A DNA stretch of 64,000 bases from Cymbidium sinense (taxonomy: Eukaryota > Streptophyta > Magnoliopsida > Asparagales > Orchidaceae): the NCBI GenBank assembly GCA_021442155.1, contig CM038222.1:19912923-19976922 (forward strand). Direction: 5' to 3'. The translations under genes and the position numbers were made by a program. The notes beneath the pieces are model-generated. The model saw only the letters and a program-made list of their open reading frames with translations. It was not told the origin of the DNA and made no database searches. Below are positions 35,601 through 48,100 of the stretch, piece after piece (positions within the stretch are counted from its first letter, which is position 1; each line of letters starts with the position of its first letter).

Positions 35601-36666
35601 GAAATACATAGTATTCTTATCACCATAATATGCTTACTAATGACTTTTGGCACAAGTAAGTCTCTTCCATATTTTGAAGTTAACAAGTTTATCTTTCACT
35701 ACCATGTCATGTCCCTAATCTTATAAGGATCGACATAATAGACTTCAAGATCACAAACCAATTTTTTCATATCTTAAAATATTAGCAAAAAGTTTTTAAA
35801 ATAATGCTTGTTCCACCAACTAAATTTTGTATAAGTCTTTAAGTTTAAACCAAAGTCTATTCATCCCCATAATTGAATTATCATGATGTAAATGGGCTTT
35901 CCAATTATTAGCCACAACATCAAAAAAAAATCAATATACTGAATCCACATGTTCTAAAATCTAAAAGGAGAGGATTTATGTAATTTCTTAGAAGTATCTT
36001 TAATAGAAACCAGAAGAAGAGCATGATCAGGCAAGGTTCTGCTTAAATCATCAACAAAAGTAATAGGCCATTGAGTAATCCAATGAGTATTAAAATGAAA
36101 CCGATCCAACCTTTGCCAAAGTCTTGAGTTTTGCTAAGCATAATTAGAACCCTTAAAGCGAGTTTTCAATCAAATTATAATCAAGGATCATATTGGAAAA
36201 ATCTTCCATGGAATGAATATTGAGAGAGCAGCCACCACTTCATTTAGAAGAGAATAAAATAGTGTTGAAATCACCACCCATAAACAAAGGTTTGTTGACC
36301 GAGGTAGCAAAATTCCTCAAATTATCCCAAAGAAGATTTCTACCAGATCTATAACAAGATGCATAAATAAAAGGGACCAAAATATAATAGTCATCATAAG
36401 AGATTTGAGCATGACAACTTATTAAAAATCATCAATAAGAGAAACCTCAACGAAATTATCCAAAAACATGAAATCTTATTACTAACATTAGAGAAAAATT
36501 TATTGAAGCCAATCATTCTAGCAACATGGTTAATTTTATTAGCATGAATAAGAGTCTCCAGAATAATAAGTAAATAAATATTATGAATGCGACAAAGATT
36601 TCTAATACGATTTCGAATAGAGAGGGTATTGAACTCTATAACATTCTAAATATTAAAATTAAACAT
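32634..36666 (-). pseudogene. LINE copy A ORF2: endonuclease, reverse transcriptase, RNase H
   Basis: Length of about 4.03 kb matches the usual 1300-residue plant L1 ORF2, but it is cut into several frames. Start taken at MFNFNI (36666), the usual position of the endonuclease N-terminus. The GDFN endonuclease motif is at 36264-36275. Reverse transcriptase: IPKKDN, FRPINLC, QTSFVRGRSIFDNIL and LDITKSFD in the frame 34789-35226. The catalytic FADD is intact at 34648-34659, followed by the thumb region with SINDNKS. The zf-RVT segment lies at about 33400-33630 and the RNase H at 32634-33130, with the AKLM change at the catalytic Glu and an intact ADFLANFG near the C-terminus. In life it nicks target DNA and copies the element RNA; stops and frameshifts make this copy dead. 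Confidence 0.88.
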
Positions 36667-36757
36667 AAGTAAAATAAAATGGGGTTAAGCAAAGGTTAAT
36701 TAAGAGAGGAGTGAGGCCAGAGATCTAGTGTTGGACAATTTGGGAGAGTAAATTTTA

Positions 36758-38216
36758 ACACTTTTTTTTTAGCATGATAAGTTTGAAAACCATTTTCTTT
36801 TCCCTAGAGTCATCATCCAAAGTAAGATTTAGTAACATTGCTCATAAATTTAGAGAATTCTCCAAGTGTTTGGATGGGGAGTTCACCCTCTTCCAAATCC
36901 ATATTAAGTTGAAAAGTAGGATTAACATGAATATCAAGATTAGAAGATGAGAGGTGATGATTTAGAACCATTTAAAGCACAAGTAGTTAACCGATCAAAA
37001 TGTTTTAAGCATGCTCAACACATCATTTAAATCCTCATTAAATGCTTCATTTTCATCAAATCAAAGTCGGCATAGATGCAATAGAATCAAGAGGAAATAG
37101 AATCATCTTCAATAACTTTGAAAATTTATTATTCTTCCACATTAGAAATATTTCAAATTCAAAGAAAAAGAGGTAAATCATTCTTCCCATTTTGAAAATC
37201 AATTGAATCTATATCAACAGTAGGAGCCAAAACTTGTTCAATAGGATTAACCCCGATATCCATGGAATCAACCTCAATAATAGCCTTCATACCATTCTTA
37301 AGATCCGAGGCTAATTTCTAAACATAAGTAGGGATTAGCTTAATGGGTAGGAACAACATTCTCTTTAGGAGGATTTTATTTTTTTAAGTGGGTATGGAGA
37401 ATATAACATTCTGAATTGTCATGACCAAGAATTTTACATTGGGAACAAAAAATTAGAAGGTTCTCCAATTCAACCTTTTGTGAATACCCATATTTTTTAG
37501 AGCAAATCAAAACTTCCTTAGGGTATTTTTTAGTTATGTCTAATTCCACGAGGATTTGACCCACAGAAGGGTGAGATTGCTCACGGTGTGGTCGAAGTAA
37601 AGGTGACAATTAAAAGCCGAAAAAAAAATCACATGACGGGTAACAAAATGAATGCACATTTTAGGAAGAGATAACCCCATAAGGATAATAGGAGATTCTT
37701 CCTTAATGCAAATAGGGGTGACCACTTCAACAAACTTATTTGACAATTAAAGACAAAATAAGAAGAATGTAAAAAACACATGAATAATCTAAATCATTAT
37801 AAAGTGAATCAGGATATGCCGCAAGTCAATAAGACCAATCGAGAAAGCACCTGTGAGCTTGAGATTATGGAAAAAGAGTGGATCTTATCTAAATTTGGAT
37901 GATACTAAGCAAATTTATCGATAAGAGAAAATTCAAATTATTTTGCCAACTTTTCAACATCGACATCAGAGCACATTACCACCATCGAACCTCTAAAAGA
38001 TGTCAAAATGAGGTTAACCAAATTAACAGAGGGAGAAGGCTTACTAGGGAGCACTTCCTTAAAAGATTTAGTAGAAGAAGCAACATTAGGGCCGCCAAGC
38101 CCCAAAGTGTCGGATGTCCTAGCCGAAGCATCCATAATTTGAGGAGGAGCCCAAGGAATAGAACTTACCGTAGCCATGATCAATGATGAAGCATCACACA
38201 AATGTCCAGATGCCAT
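36758..38216 (-). pseudogene. LINE copy A ORF1 (nucleic-acid-binding protein)
   Basis: The 92-residue frame 37938-38216 gives the N-terminus (from MASGHLC) and the start of the DUF4283-like domain (KSFKEVL, VVMCSDVDVEKLAK). After a frameshift the domain continues to about 37640 (EESPIILMGLSLPKMCIHF). A second open frame, 37376-37609, includes a complete CX2CX4HX4C knuckle, CSQCKILGHDNSEC, at 37406-37447. The C-terminal linker ends near the NGFQTYHAKKK stretch around 36770. ORF1 proteins package LINE RNA. Total length of about 1.46 kb is normal for the family, but several frameshifts break it. Confidence 0.82.
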
Positions 38217-38333
38217 TCAACCCTTTGAATTCCATTGAAACCAAGTCTAAAGCAACATAAATCCTTAGTCGAGGATGCGCCACCAAGAGGGATTCAAAAA
38301 TTGCTAGAAGCAGAAAGCTCGGGGTGAGGGGAG

Positions 38334-39358
38334 GTTTGGGTTTAGGGTTTAGTGGAAGTTTAGGGTTTATGGTTTAGGGTTTTTTAAAGTTTAGAGTTTA
38401 GGGTTGTAAGTTTTGGTTTTAGGGTTAGTTTTAGGATTAGGATTTTGAGTTAAGGTCTTTTTAAATTAAATAAACTTGCAGGTTTATGTTCATTTAGTTA
38501 ATTTTATTTATTTTAGGTTTATTTATTTTACGTTAGGTTTTTTATTTTAGTTTATGTTTTACATTTTGGTTTTGGTTTAGGTTTATTTTTTAGATTAGTT
38601 ATATTTTTATTTTTACTTTTAGGTTTAGGTTTTATTTTTTAATTTTAGGTTTAGCTTTAGGTTTTTATTTTATTTTTTTAGGTTTAAGTATTATGTTTTT
38701 CTTTTAGTTTTATTTATTTAGTTTAAGTCTAGGTTTATTTTTATTTTATTTTATTTTATTTAGTTTTTATTTAGGTTCAGGTTTTGGTTTAGTTTATTTT
38801 AGTTTAGGTTTAGGTTTATTTTATTTTTATTTTATTTTTTTTTTAGTGGGTTTAGGTTTTATTTTGTAATTATTTTTAAATTTTATTTTTTGGTTTATTA
38901 TTTAGGTTAGGTTTTTATTTAGTTTTATTATATTTTATTTTATGTTTATTTTATTTTTATTTTAGGGTTAGTTTTTATTTTATTTAGGTTTTTTATATTT
39001 TAGTTTAGTTTAGGTTTTTATTTATTTCGTCTTAGTTTAGTTTTTGTTTTTTATTTTATTTTATTTTAGGTTTAGGTTTAGATGTTAGTTTAGGTTTAGG
39101 TTTTAGTTTATGTTTTTATTTAATTTTATTATTTTATTTTATTTTAGTTTAGGATTTTTTATTAATTTTATTTTTAGGTATTATTTAGTTTAGTTTGGTT
39201 TTTAGATTTATAGGGTTTAGGGTTAGTTTAGGGTTTAGGTTTAAGATTTTTTTAGGTTTAGGGTTTCGGGTTTAGAGTTATTAGGGTTTAGGGTTTAGGG
39301 TTTAGGGTTTAGGTTTTAGGTTTAGGGTTCAGGTTTTAGTTTAGGGTTATGGCTTTTT
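38334..39358. repeat. Telomere-like array right of LINE copy A
   Basis: TTTAGGG-type to 38450, a punctuation motif variant near 38461-38500, G-poor T3-5 A G0-3 repeats to 39190, then TTTAGGG-type to the T-run of copy G12. No gene seen. Confidence 0.9.
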
Positions 39359-40161
39359 GGTTTTTTTTTTTTGACAAAGAACAAATTTGGATTCAACATT
39401 TCTTCTTTTCGATTTCATTAGCTAAGTAACACACCAAGATTTCTAGGACATAAGTGACGAGTTAGATAAAAAACCAGCATGCGTAGAGCAAATCAAAAAC
39501 CCTAAATAACTAAAACCATCTCTACTATAAAGACACAATTCCATAAGTGGTAGATCAAATCAACCATCATATCATTTAGGCTGAGGATGTGCTTTGGCCC
39601 TCACTAAAGCTCCATAGATTTAGGATTTGAGGTTGCTCTTTACCCATTGGCTATAGGCATAAGTCCTCACCTCTTAGGTATTTCCAAACCTTGTGTTGTG
39701 AGATTATAAGTCCTAGCTTTCTAATAAAATTCTAATTCAAACATATAATTCTCCTCAACTTCAAACATATAAAGTAAAACCATAGGATATGCTAGAATGC
39801 TTACTAGGTTTTCTAGTATCATGCGTTTTCCTTATTCATCTCCCTTTGGCTTCGATAATAAGTCTCTCCTTTTTGATCTATCCCGATTGATTTTTCAAAC
39901 ATTGATAATTTATTGATAGTCCTTATCTTTGAAGTCTTTGGAGACAACAATTGCCTACTTTAATCGAGAGTATTCCTAAGAAACTCACCTTCCTTAGGAT
40001 GTAATTAACTATAGGGGCCTGCCCCCATATGGAACTTTACAACCCAACTATGGCCACCACATCGAGATCCCCCACCACCACTGCCATAACTGCCACTTTC
40101 ACCTTCACCCCCACCTCCAGTTTAGCAGTTGACTTGATGTTCCGTCAAGGTTCTGCCCATT
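39359..40161 (-). pseudogene. GR-RBP retro-fragment split by an insertion (copy G12)
   Basis: The 3' UTR and C-terminal part (39359-39573) and the Gly-rich/RRM-end part (40046-40161) are separated by about 470 bp of unrelated DNA. A small deletion removed the C-terminal codons near the left junction. Breakpoint AATGGG at 40161. Confidence 0.8.
39574..40045. other. Unrelated insertion inside GR-RBP copy G12
   Basis: Neither telomere-like nor similar to the LINEs. It ends in a GC-rich imperfect palindrome (GGGGCCTGCCCCC at about 40014-40026). No long open frame, poly(A), terminal inverted repeat or clear flanking duplication seen. Origin unknown; filler DNA from end-joining is possible. Confidence 0.5.
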
Positions 40162-40409
40162 CTTAGGTTTTAGGTTTATTAGGTTTTAGGATTTAGGTTT
40201 ATTTTTAAATTTATTTAGTTACTTTAGGCTTAGGTTTGTTTAGTTTGGGTTTAGGTTTTTAGGTTTAGGGTTTAGGGTTTTAGAGTTTACTTTTAGGGTT
40301 TAGGGTTTAGTTTAGAGTTTTTTTAGGGTTTTTAGGTGTAGGATTTAGGGTTTAGGGTTTAGGGTTGTAGGTTTTAGGTTTAGGGTTTAGGGTTTAGAAT
40401 TAAGGGTTT

Positions 40410-40470
40410 AAGGATTTTTTTTTTTTAAATTAAGTAAACCAGTAGGTTTAGGTTTATTTAGAATATTTAG
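40410..40470 (-). repeat. Punctuation motif with T-run (reverse orientation)
   Basis: A run of T is followed by AAATTAAGTAAACCAGTAGG and then TTTAGGTTTATTTAG. This is the reverse complement of the motif seen at 2307-2350, so its sense strand is again on the C-rich telomere strand. Confidence 0.7.
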
Positions 40471-41250
40471 TTTATTTTTTATTTAATTTAGTTTACTTTA
40501 TTTTTTATTTTTATTTAGGTTTATTTTTTTTCTTTATTTTAGTTTATTTATTTTAGTTTAGGTTTTTTTATTCTAGTTTATTTTTTAGGTTTAGGTTTAG
40601 GTTTAGGTTTATTTTAGTTGAGTTTTATTTTTATTTTATTTTTTTTTAGGTTTATTATTTTTATTTTATTTTAGGTTTAGGTTTTATATGTTTTAGGTTT
40701 AGGTTTTATTTTTATTTTAGGTTTTAGATTTTATTTTGTTTAGGCTTAGGTTTATTTTATTTTATTTTATTTTATTTAGTTTAGATTAGGTTTAGGTTTA
40801 TTTATTTAGGTTTAGGTTTATTTAGTTTTTTTATTTAGGTTTATTTTATTTTATTTATTTTATTTTTATTTTTAGGTTTTATTTTTTAGGTTTATTTTAG
40901 TTTTATTTTTTATTTATTTTAGGTTTATTTTTATATTTAGTTTATATTTATTTTATTTTTAATATTTTTTATTTTATTTTATTTTAGTTTAGTTTTATTT
41001 TTTTTTTTTTTATTTTATTTATTTTTTTTAGTTTAGTTTAGGTTTATATTTATTTTATTTTATTTTATTTTTTTTTTTATTTATTTTAGGTTTATTTAGT
41101 TTATTTATATGTTATTTGGCTTTAGGTTTATGGTTTAATGTTTAGGGTTTAGTTTTTTTTAAAAAAAAGTGATTAAGTAAACCAGTAGGTTTAGAGTTTA
41201 GGGTTTAGGATTTAGAGTTTAGGGCTTAGGGCTTAGGTTTTAGGGTTTTT

Positions 41251-41305
41251 ATATTTTTTAAAATTAAGTAAACTAGTAGGTTTAGGTTTATTTAGTTTAT
41301 TTTTA
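41251..41305 (-). repeat. Punctuation motif with T-run (reverse orientation)
   Basis: TTTTTTAAAATTAAGTAAAC followed by TAGTAGGTTTAGG; nearly the same as the copies at 23402-23440, 42199-42240 and 54226-54270. Confidence 0.7.
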
Positions 41306-43109
41306 TTTATTTAGTTTTCTTTTTATTTTTTATTATTTTTTTTATTTTAATTATTTACTTTGTTTATTTTATATTTATTTATTTTAGTTTTGGTTTTTAA
41401 TTTAAGTTTATTTTTTTGTTTAGGTTTAGTTTTATGTTTATTTTTTAGTTTACTTTTATTTTTATTTTATTTTTTAGGTCTTAGGTTTTATTTTTTATAT
41501 TTAGGTTTAAGTTTAAGTTTTTATTTTAATTTTTTTGTTCAGGTTTTAGGTTTTTATTTTAGGTATATTTTTAGGTTTTATTTTTTTAGCTTGGTTTTAG
41601 GTTTATTTTTCATTTATTATATTTAAATTAGTTTAGGGTATAAGTTTAGTTTATTATCGATTTAGGTTTAGGTTTTATTTATTTTAGTTTAGATTTAGGT
41701 TTATTTTATCTTGTTTATTTTAGTTTTAGGTTTTTTTTTTAGTTTAGGATTTAGGTTTTATTTTTTGGTTATTTTTATTTTTATTTTTTAGGTATAGATT
41801 TTTATTTAGTTATTATTTTATTTTATTTTATTTTTATTTTACATTTAGTTTTTATTATATTTAGGTTTTTTTTTATTTTTATGTTTATTTTATTTTTTAG
41901 TTTTAGTTATTATTTATTTTATTTTAGTTTAGTTTTATTTTATTCTTAGGTTTCAATTTAGGTTTAGGTTTTAGGTTTATTTTTTTAGTTTAGGTTTTAT
42001 TTTATTTTATTTTTAATTTAATTTAGGTTTAAGTTTATTAATTTTATTTTTAGGTCTTATTTATTTTTAGGTTTTTTTGGTGTTTAGGGTTTAAGGTTTA
42101 GATTTTAGGGTTTATGGTTTAGGGTTTGGGGTTTAGAGTTTAGGCTTTAAGGTTAATTTTAGGGTTTAGGGTTTAGAGTTTGGGTTTCTTTTTTTTTTTT
42201 AATTAAGTAAACTAGTAAGTTTAGGTTTATTTAATTTATTTAGTTTATTTATTTTTTATTCTTTGTTGGTTTATTTTTATTTTTATTTAGTTTAGTTTAT
42301 TTATTTTAGGTTTATTTATTTTAGTTTAGCTTTTTTATTTTAGTTTATTTTTATGTTTAGGTTAAGGTTTATGTTTATTTTTTAATTTAGTTTTATTTTT
42401 ATTTTATGTTTTAGGAATGTTTTATTTTATATTTTTAGGTTTAGGTTTAGGTTTTATTTTATTTTTTAGCTTAGGTTTTAGGTTTTATTTTAGGTTTATT
42501 TTAGGTTTTATTTTAGTTTAAGTTTAGGTTTATTTTAGTTTATTTTTTTATTTTAGTTTAGGTTTAGGTTTAGGTTTTATTTATTTTAGTTTAGGTTTAG
42601 GTTTAAGTTTTTTTTAGTTTAGGGTTTCAATTTTATTTTTTATTTTCTTTTAGGTTTTATTTTTTGATTTATTTTTAAGTTTAGTTTTTATTTAGTTTTT
42701 TCTTTATTTTATTAGTAGTTTAGTTTTATTTTACTTAGGTTTTTTTTTTATAGTTTAGTTTTGGTTTTATTTATTTATTTTATTTTATTTTATTTTTAGT
42801 TAGGTTTAGTTTAGGTTTAGGTTTTATTTAGTTTAGGTTTAGTTTTTTTTTTTAGGTTTAAGGTTGTGAGGTTTATGGTTAGTTTAGGGCTTAGGGTTTT
42901 AGGGTTTAGGGTTTGGGTTTAGGGTTTGTTTAGGTTTAGTTTAGGGTTTTTAGGTTTAGGGTTTAGGATTTAGGTTTTAGGGTTTAGGGTTTAGGGTTTA
43001 GGGTTTTAGGGTTTTAGATTTTAAGATTTATGTTTAGGGTTTACGGTTTAATGTTTAGGGTTTTTAGGGTTTACGGTTTAGGGCTAAGGGTTTAGGTTTT
43101 AGTTTTTAG

Positions 43110-43414
43110 TTTTTCTTTTAACAGAGAAGAAATTCAGATTTAACATTTCTGCTTTTTGATTTCATCAACCAAGTAACACACCAAGTTTTCTAAGACACAA
43201 GTGATGACATAGATAAAAAATGAGAACGCATATCCACCAGCACCTCCAGATCCCCCACCACTACTCCTCCAGCCTCCATGACCACCACTTCTCTGACCAC
43301 CACCTCCATATTCACCAGCACCTCCAGATCCCCCACCATCACTCAACCTCGCCTTTGCCTCCACCCCGCTAGATCTGGTTGAGCGTTGATGTTCCTATCG
43401 CCAAGTTCTCCATT
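43110..43414 (-). pseudogene. GR-RBP retro-fragment with internal deletion (copy G13)
   Basis: About 305 bp. The distal 3' UTR (43110-43232) is joined directly to the Gly-rich region, losing the C-terminal codons and proximal UTR. The Gly-rich part is partly duplicated: 'ccaccagcacctccagatcc' at about 43236 recurs with one change near 43314. The RRM end is damaged; breakpoint at 43414. Confidence 0.78.
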
Positions 43415-45078
43415 TTAGGGTTTAGGTTTAGTTTAGGTTTATTAGGTTTAAGGCTTAGGTTTATTTTTAATATTTTTTAGTTGTTTTAGGTTTAGGTTTA
43501 GGTTTGGTGTTTAGTTTAGGGTTTAGGGTTTAGGGTTTAGTGTTTAGGGTTTAGTGTTTAGGGTTTATGGTTTAGGGTTTAGGGTTTAGGGTTTTAGGAT
43601 TTATGCTGTTAGGGTTTAGGGTTTAGGGTTTAGGGTTTAGGGTTTAGGTTTTGAGGTTTAGGGTTTAGGGTTTATGGTTTAGGGGGTTTTTTTAAATAAA
43701 AAATTTAAGTAAACTTGTAGGTTTATGTTTATTTAGTTTATGCAGCTTATTTAGTTTATTTTATATTTTTCTTTAGACTTATTTTTTTATTATTATTTAG
43801 TTTAGTTTATTTATTTTATGTTGATATATTTTAGTTTATTTTTTAGGGTTTGGTTTAAGTTTATGTTTATTTTTAGTCTAGTTGTTTTTAATTTTATTTT
43901 TTAGGTTCAAGTTTTATTTTTTATTTTTCGGTTTAGGTTTAGGTTTTTATTTTATTTTTTTAGAATTTGGTTTTAAGTTTATATTTTTGGTTTATTATTA
44001 GGTTTTATTTTTAGTTTAATTTTAGGTTTTTTTTTGAGTTTATCTTATATTATTATTTTATTTAGGATTTAGGTTTATTTTATTTTAGAGTTTAGGTTTT
44101 ATTTATTTAAGTTTAGTTTATTTTAGTTTAGGTTTAGGTTTATTTCATTTTGTTATTTTAAGTTTAGGTTTCATTTTTTTTAGTTTACGGTTCAGGTTTT
44201 ATTTTTTATTTATTTTTATATTTCATTTTTTATTTAGTTTTTATTTTATTATATTATAGGTTTATAATATTTTTGTCTTACCTTTAGTTTTTATTTTATT
44301 TAGGTTTTTTATTTTTAGGTTTATTTTTTTAGTTTAATTTAGGTTATTATTTATTTTATTTTAATATATTTTTATTTTTTATATTATTTTATTTTTTAGG
44401 TTTAGGTTTAGTTTTAGTTTTATTTTATTATTTTATTTTTTTTTTTTTATTTATTTTGTTTTTAGGTTTTATTTAGTTTAGGTTTAGGTTTAGAGTTGAG
44501 GGTTTTGAGTTTAAGGTTAATTTTAGGGTTTAGAATTTACGGTTAGGGTTTTTTATATTTTTATATTTTTATATTTTTTTAAATTAAGTAAACTGGTAGG
44601 TTTTGGTTTATTTAGTTTATTTTTTATTTATTTTATTTTATTTTATTTTTTATTTTAGTTAAAGTTTATTTTTATTTTAACTTTTATTTAGGTTTTTATT
44701 TAGTTTTTATTTTATTATAATTTAGGTTTAATTTATTTTTATATTTGGTTTAGTTTTTATTTTATTTAGGTTTTTTAATTTTTAGTTTAGTTTGGGTTTT
44801 TATTTATTTTATTATATTTTAGTTTTTATTTTTTATTTTATTTCCTTTTTTGTTTAGGTTATAATTAATGTTTTTATTTTATTTTATTTTATTTTGGTTT
44901 ATGTTTTTTATTTATATTATTTTTAGGTTTTATTTAGTTTAGGTTTACGTTGTAGGCTTTTTAGGGTTTAGGGTTAGTTTAGGGTTTTGGGTTTAGGGTT
45001 TAGGGTTTGGGGTTTAGGTTTTAGGGTTTAAGGTTTAGGCTTTAGGGTTTAGTGTTTAGGGTTTAGGTTTTAGGTTCA
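43415..45078. repeat. Telomere-like array left of LINE copy B
   Basis: Includes one of the longest near-perfect TTTAGGG runs of the window (about 43611-43655, five or more units). G-poor blocks follow, with punctuation motifs near 43695-43740 and 44575-44620, then TTTAGGG-type up to the LINE junction. No gene seen. Confidence 0.9.
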
Positions 45079-45120
45079 ATGGCTCATCAAAAACCAACTA
45101 AAAAAACCAAGCCAAGAAAA

Positions 45121-48100
45121 TTATAATCTGAGATAAGGTAATCTAGGGTTATCTAGATTAACCAAACCCCTTAATAGTTTAGGCAAATTTTGATTGTCAA
45201 ATAAAGTAAAATCAGTTAAGTTAGCACCTAAAGTAGCCAAGAAATCAGCACAAGCATTACCTTCACAAAGGATATGAGAAATTTTATAACAAACCTGAGA
45301 AAGAAGATTTTTAGTATGATTGAGAAGATAAAATAAATCATTTCCTATTCTATTAGAGTTTAGCATGTCAAGAAGCAAGAGCATCAACTTCAATCCAGAT
45401 GTTGAGGAAACCTTTATTCAAACAAATTTCAATATCTTTATTGAGGCATAAGCTCAAGAGATAATAGGCTTTGAGGATATACAAAAGCACAAATGATAGT
45501 ACCTTTAGAATCCCTAAGAATACCAATACAACCATATTTATTGGAAGGAATAGAACCAACAGTATTCACTTTAATCAAATTTTCTTTGGGTTTGATCCAA
45601 TGGATAATCCAAGCTCTTTTGTAAGAATGAACATCAGGGAGAATGACACCCAATTTTTAGCCACAAATTTACAGCCTCTAAAATGAATGTTACTAATAAG
45701 ATAGGCATTAAATAGAGCATGAATTTTTTCTTTGGTTCTAGCCAAGATCCTTTATGGCTCATAGGAATACCATGATATTTAGCATCATTTTTGTCCATCC
45801 GATGAACGGATAAAGGTAATTGCTACTAGAACTTTGATATGACCTTTCACAATTTTTTGGAAGCATACTCCACGAAGTTGATATATGGAAAGAGAACCAT
45901 GAACATAGTTGGTATTAAATAAATCATCATACCATAACCATAATTTAGAAGCAATAGCACCATTGACAAAAACATGATTAACATTTTCAATATGGAAGCA
46001 ACAATAGCACTTTGAAGGAAAATAAAACCCTTTATTCTAGAGCAAAGAGTCCACATGAATAAAGTTATTCAAAATCCTCCAAGTTAAAAGCGAATAAGAA
46101 ATGGGAATGATATTATTCCAAAGTTTAATGAAAACATTAGAGGAGTTTTTATCTCTAATAAAAGTCCAAACCTCTTTAAGAACAAAATCACCATTGTAAG
46201 AAAGCTTAAAGAGAATTTGGTTAGGTTTGTTAGAGAAAATAGGGATATTTGTAAAGTTATCTAAAAGAGAAATAGGGATATAATTCTCAAGTTTGTTCTC
46301 ATTCCAAGTGTTATTATGCTAGAAAGAGTTAACTTTAATAGCTGCAGTAGAGTGGGTAACTAAAAGGGAGTCAATAGAGTCATCGACAATCCAATTATCT
46401 TACTAAAAGAAAGAAGGACACAAATGAATACCCCAAGATATTAAGGGTTCAGCAACCTATTTAATGTTGTAAAACCTTTTCCAAACCAGAGAGCCACCAA
46501 TTTTATAATCACAGATAAGAGGGTGTTTACCTTGGAAATATTTTTTTCATCATAAACTTAGACCAAAAGCTATCATTCTTTCTAAAAATCTACCAGAGCT
46601 TATGAGAGAAGGCAATAATAGCTTCATGAATTAGTTTACAACTAAGACCACCTTCACCCAAGGGACCACAATAGTTATGCTAGGAAGTCCAATGCATTCT
46701 TTTAGTAGAATTATTGGATCACCAAAATAATTTATTAAGCAAGTGATCAATTCTGATAAGAGTAGCATTAGTGGGGATAATAGTTTGAATCAATTAATAA
46801 GGCATTGAATTGAGAGTGCTTTAAGAATAGTGAGCCTGTCACCAAAGGAAAGTAAATGAAATTCCCAAATAGAAATTTTATTTAAAATTTTTTGAATTAA
46901 CTCATCCAAAAGATGGGATCATTTTGGATCTTTAAAAGAAGAGCCAAGTACTTAAGAGGAAGGTGTTGATGTTTAAAGTTAGTGATATGGATTTGATTAA
47001 TTTTATTATTGGAGATGCTTGAAGAAGTAATAAAACAACTTTTCTTATCATTGATAGATAGACTACTTTCTCTACCAAATTTATTTAAAAAAATCTTGAG
47101 ATTCTTGATATGGTGAATAGAAACATTGCAAAAAATAATGAAATTATCTACAAAGCTTAAATGAGAAACATGAAGACCACCAAGAGTTCTATAATATATA
47201 CTAGGATTGTTTAAGAATAGATCATTGATGCTCTTAAATAAGTACTCAACAATAATAATAAATAAGGAAGGAGATAATGGATCCCTAGTCTTAGGCCATG
47301 GAAAGAAGGAAAGAAGCCCAAGGCTTCCCATTAAGCAAAATAGAAAACCAAACATTATTAATACAATTTTAATAAGAAAGATAAATTTATAAAAAACCTA
47401 AAAAAATTAATATAGATAAGGAAATCCCAGATATTGTCAAAACTTTGGTAATATCTAATTTGAACATAATGTTGCAACCTCTAGTCTTAGCATCTAAATC
47501 ATGAATTAATTGGTGAGCAAGCAGAATATTATCAGAAATAGATCTACCTCTAACAAAATTAGTTTGGTTTAGAGAGATAATCCTATGAAGTAAAGGACTG
47601 AGCCTGTTATTTAGAATTTTGAAAGTCAACTTATTGAAGAAGGTGCAAAGAATAATAGGTCTAAAATCACTCTAATAGTCCGGATCATCTTTCTTAGGTA
47701 TGAGGACAATAGAAGTGATACAAAAATATCTAGGAAAAGGATTACCATTAAAAAAATCAGTCACAACCTCAACCAAATTTTTTTTAATAATATACCAGCA
47801 TTTTTGAAAAAATTGGGTAGTGAAACCCTCCGGACTAGCAACAAAATCTATGTTCATGCTATTAAGAACTTTAAAATTTTCCTCTTCATTAGGTACAATA
47901 GTAAGCAAATCATTATCATTATTGGTTATAATAGAAGGAATTAAGTGTGATTTAGAAATAGCTTCATAAGAGCAACTCTTATTAAGCATATTTTTAAAGT
48001 AATTAATGGTCAAATCCTTAATATTATTATTCTTCGTAATCCATTCTCCATTGTCATCTTTAATTTTTTGAATATTATTTAAAGCTCTCTTATTATTAAC

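Larger units (their letters stand above)
30665..38333 (-). mobile_element. Near full-length L1-type LINE, copy A
   Basis: About 7.7 kb on the minus strand: short 5' UTR, ORF1 (36758-38216), ORF2 (32634-36666), GT-rich 3' region and an A-tail (T-run at 30665-30672). The domain order ORF1(DUF4283-like, CCHC)-EN-RT-zf-RVT-RNase H is that of plant L1 elements carrying an RVT_3 RNase H. Both flanks are telomere-like. I could not find a convincing target-site duplication, which would be hard to see in such repeats. Confidence 0.88.
40162..43109. repeat. Telomere-like array, 2.9 kb
   Basis: The TTTATTTTTAAATTTATTTAGTTACTTTAGG flank is followed by alternating TTTAGGG-type (40260-40400, 41110-41240, 42065-42180, 42880-43080) and G-poor blocks. 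At least four punctuation motifs (near 40421, 41165, 41255 and 42200) each sit at the change from TTTAGGG-type to G-poor type. No gene seen. Confidence 0.9.

Noticed and set aside
43605..43660. Active chromosome-end telomere
   Set aside because: Perfect TTTAGGG runs are only a handful of units, are flanked by degenerate repeats, and both orientations occur within one window; this is interstitial.
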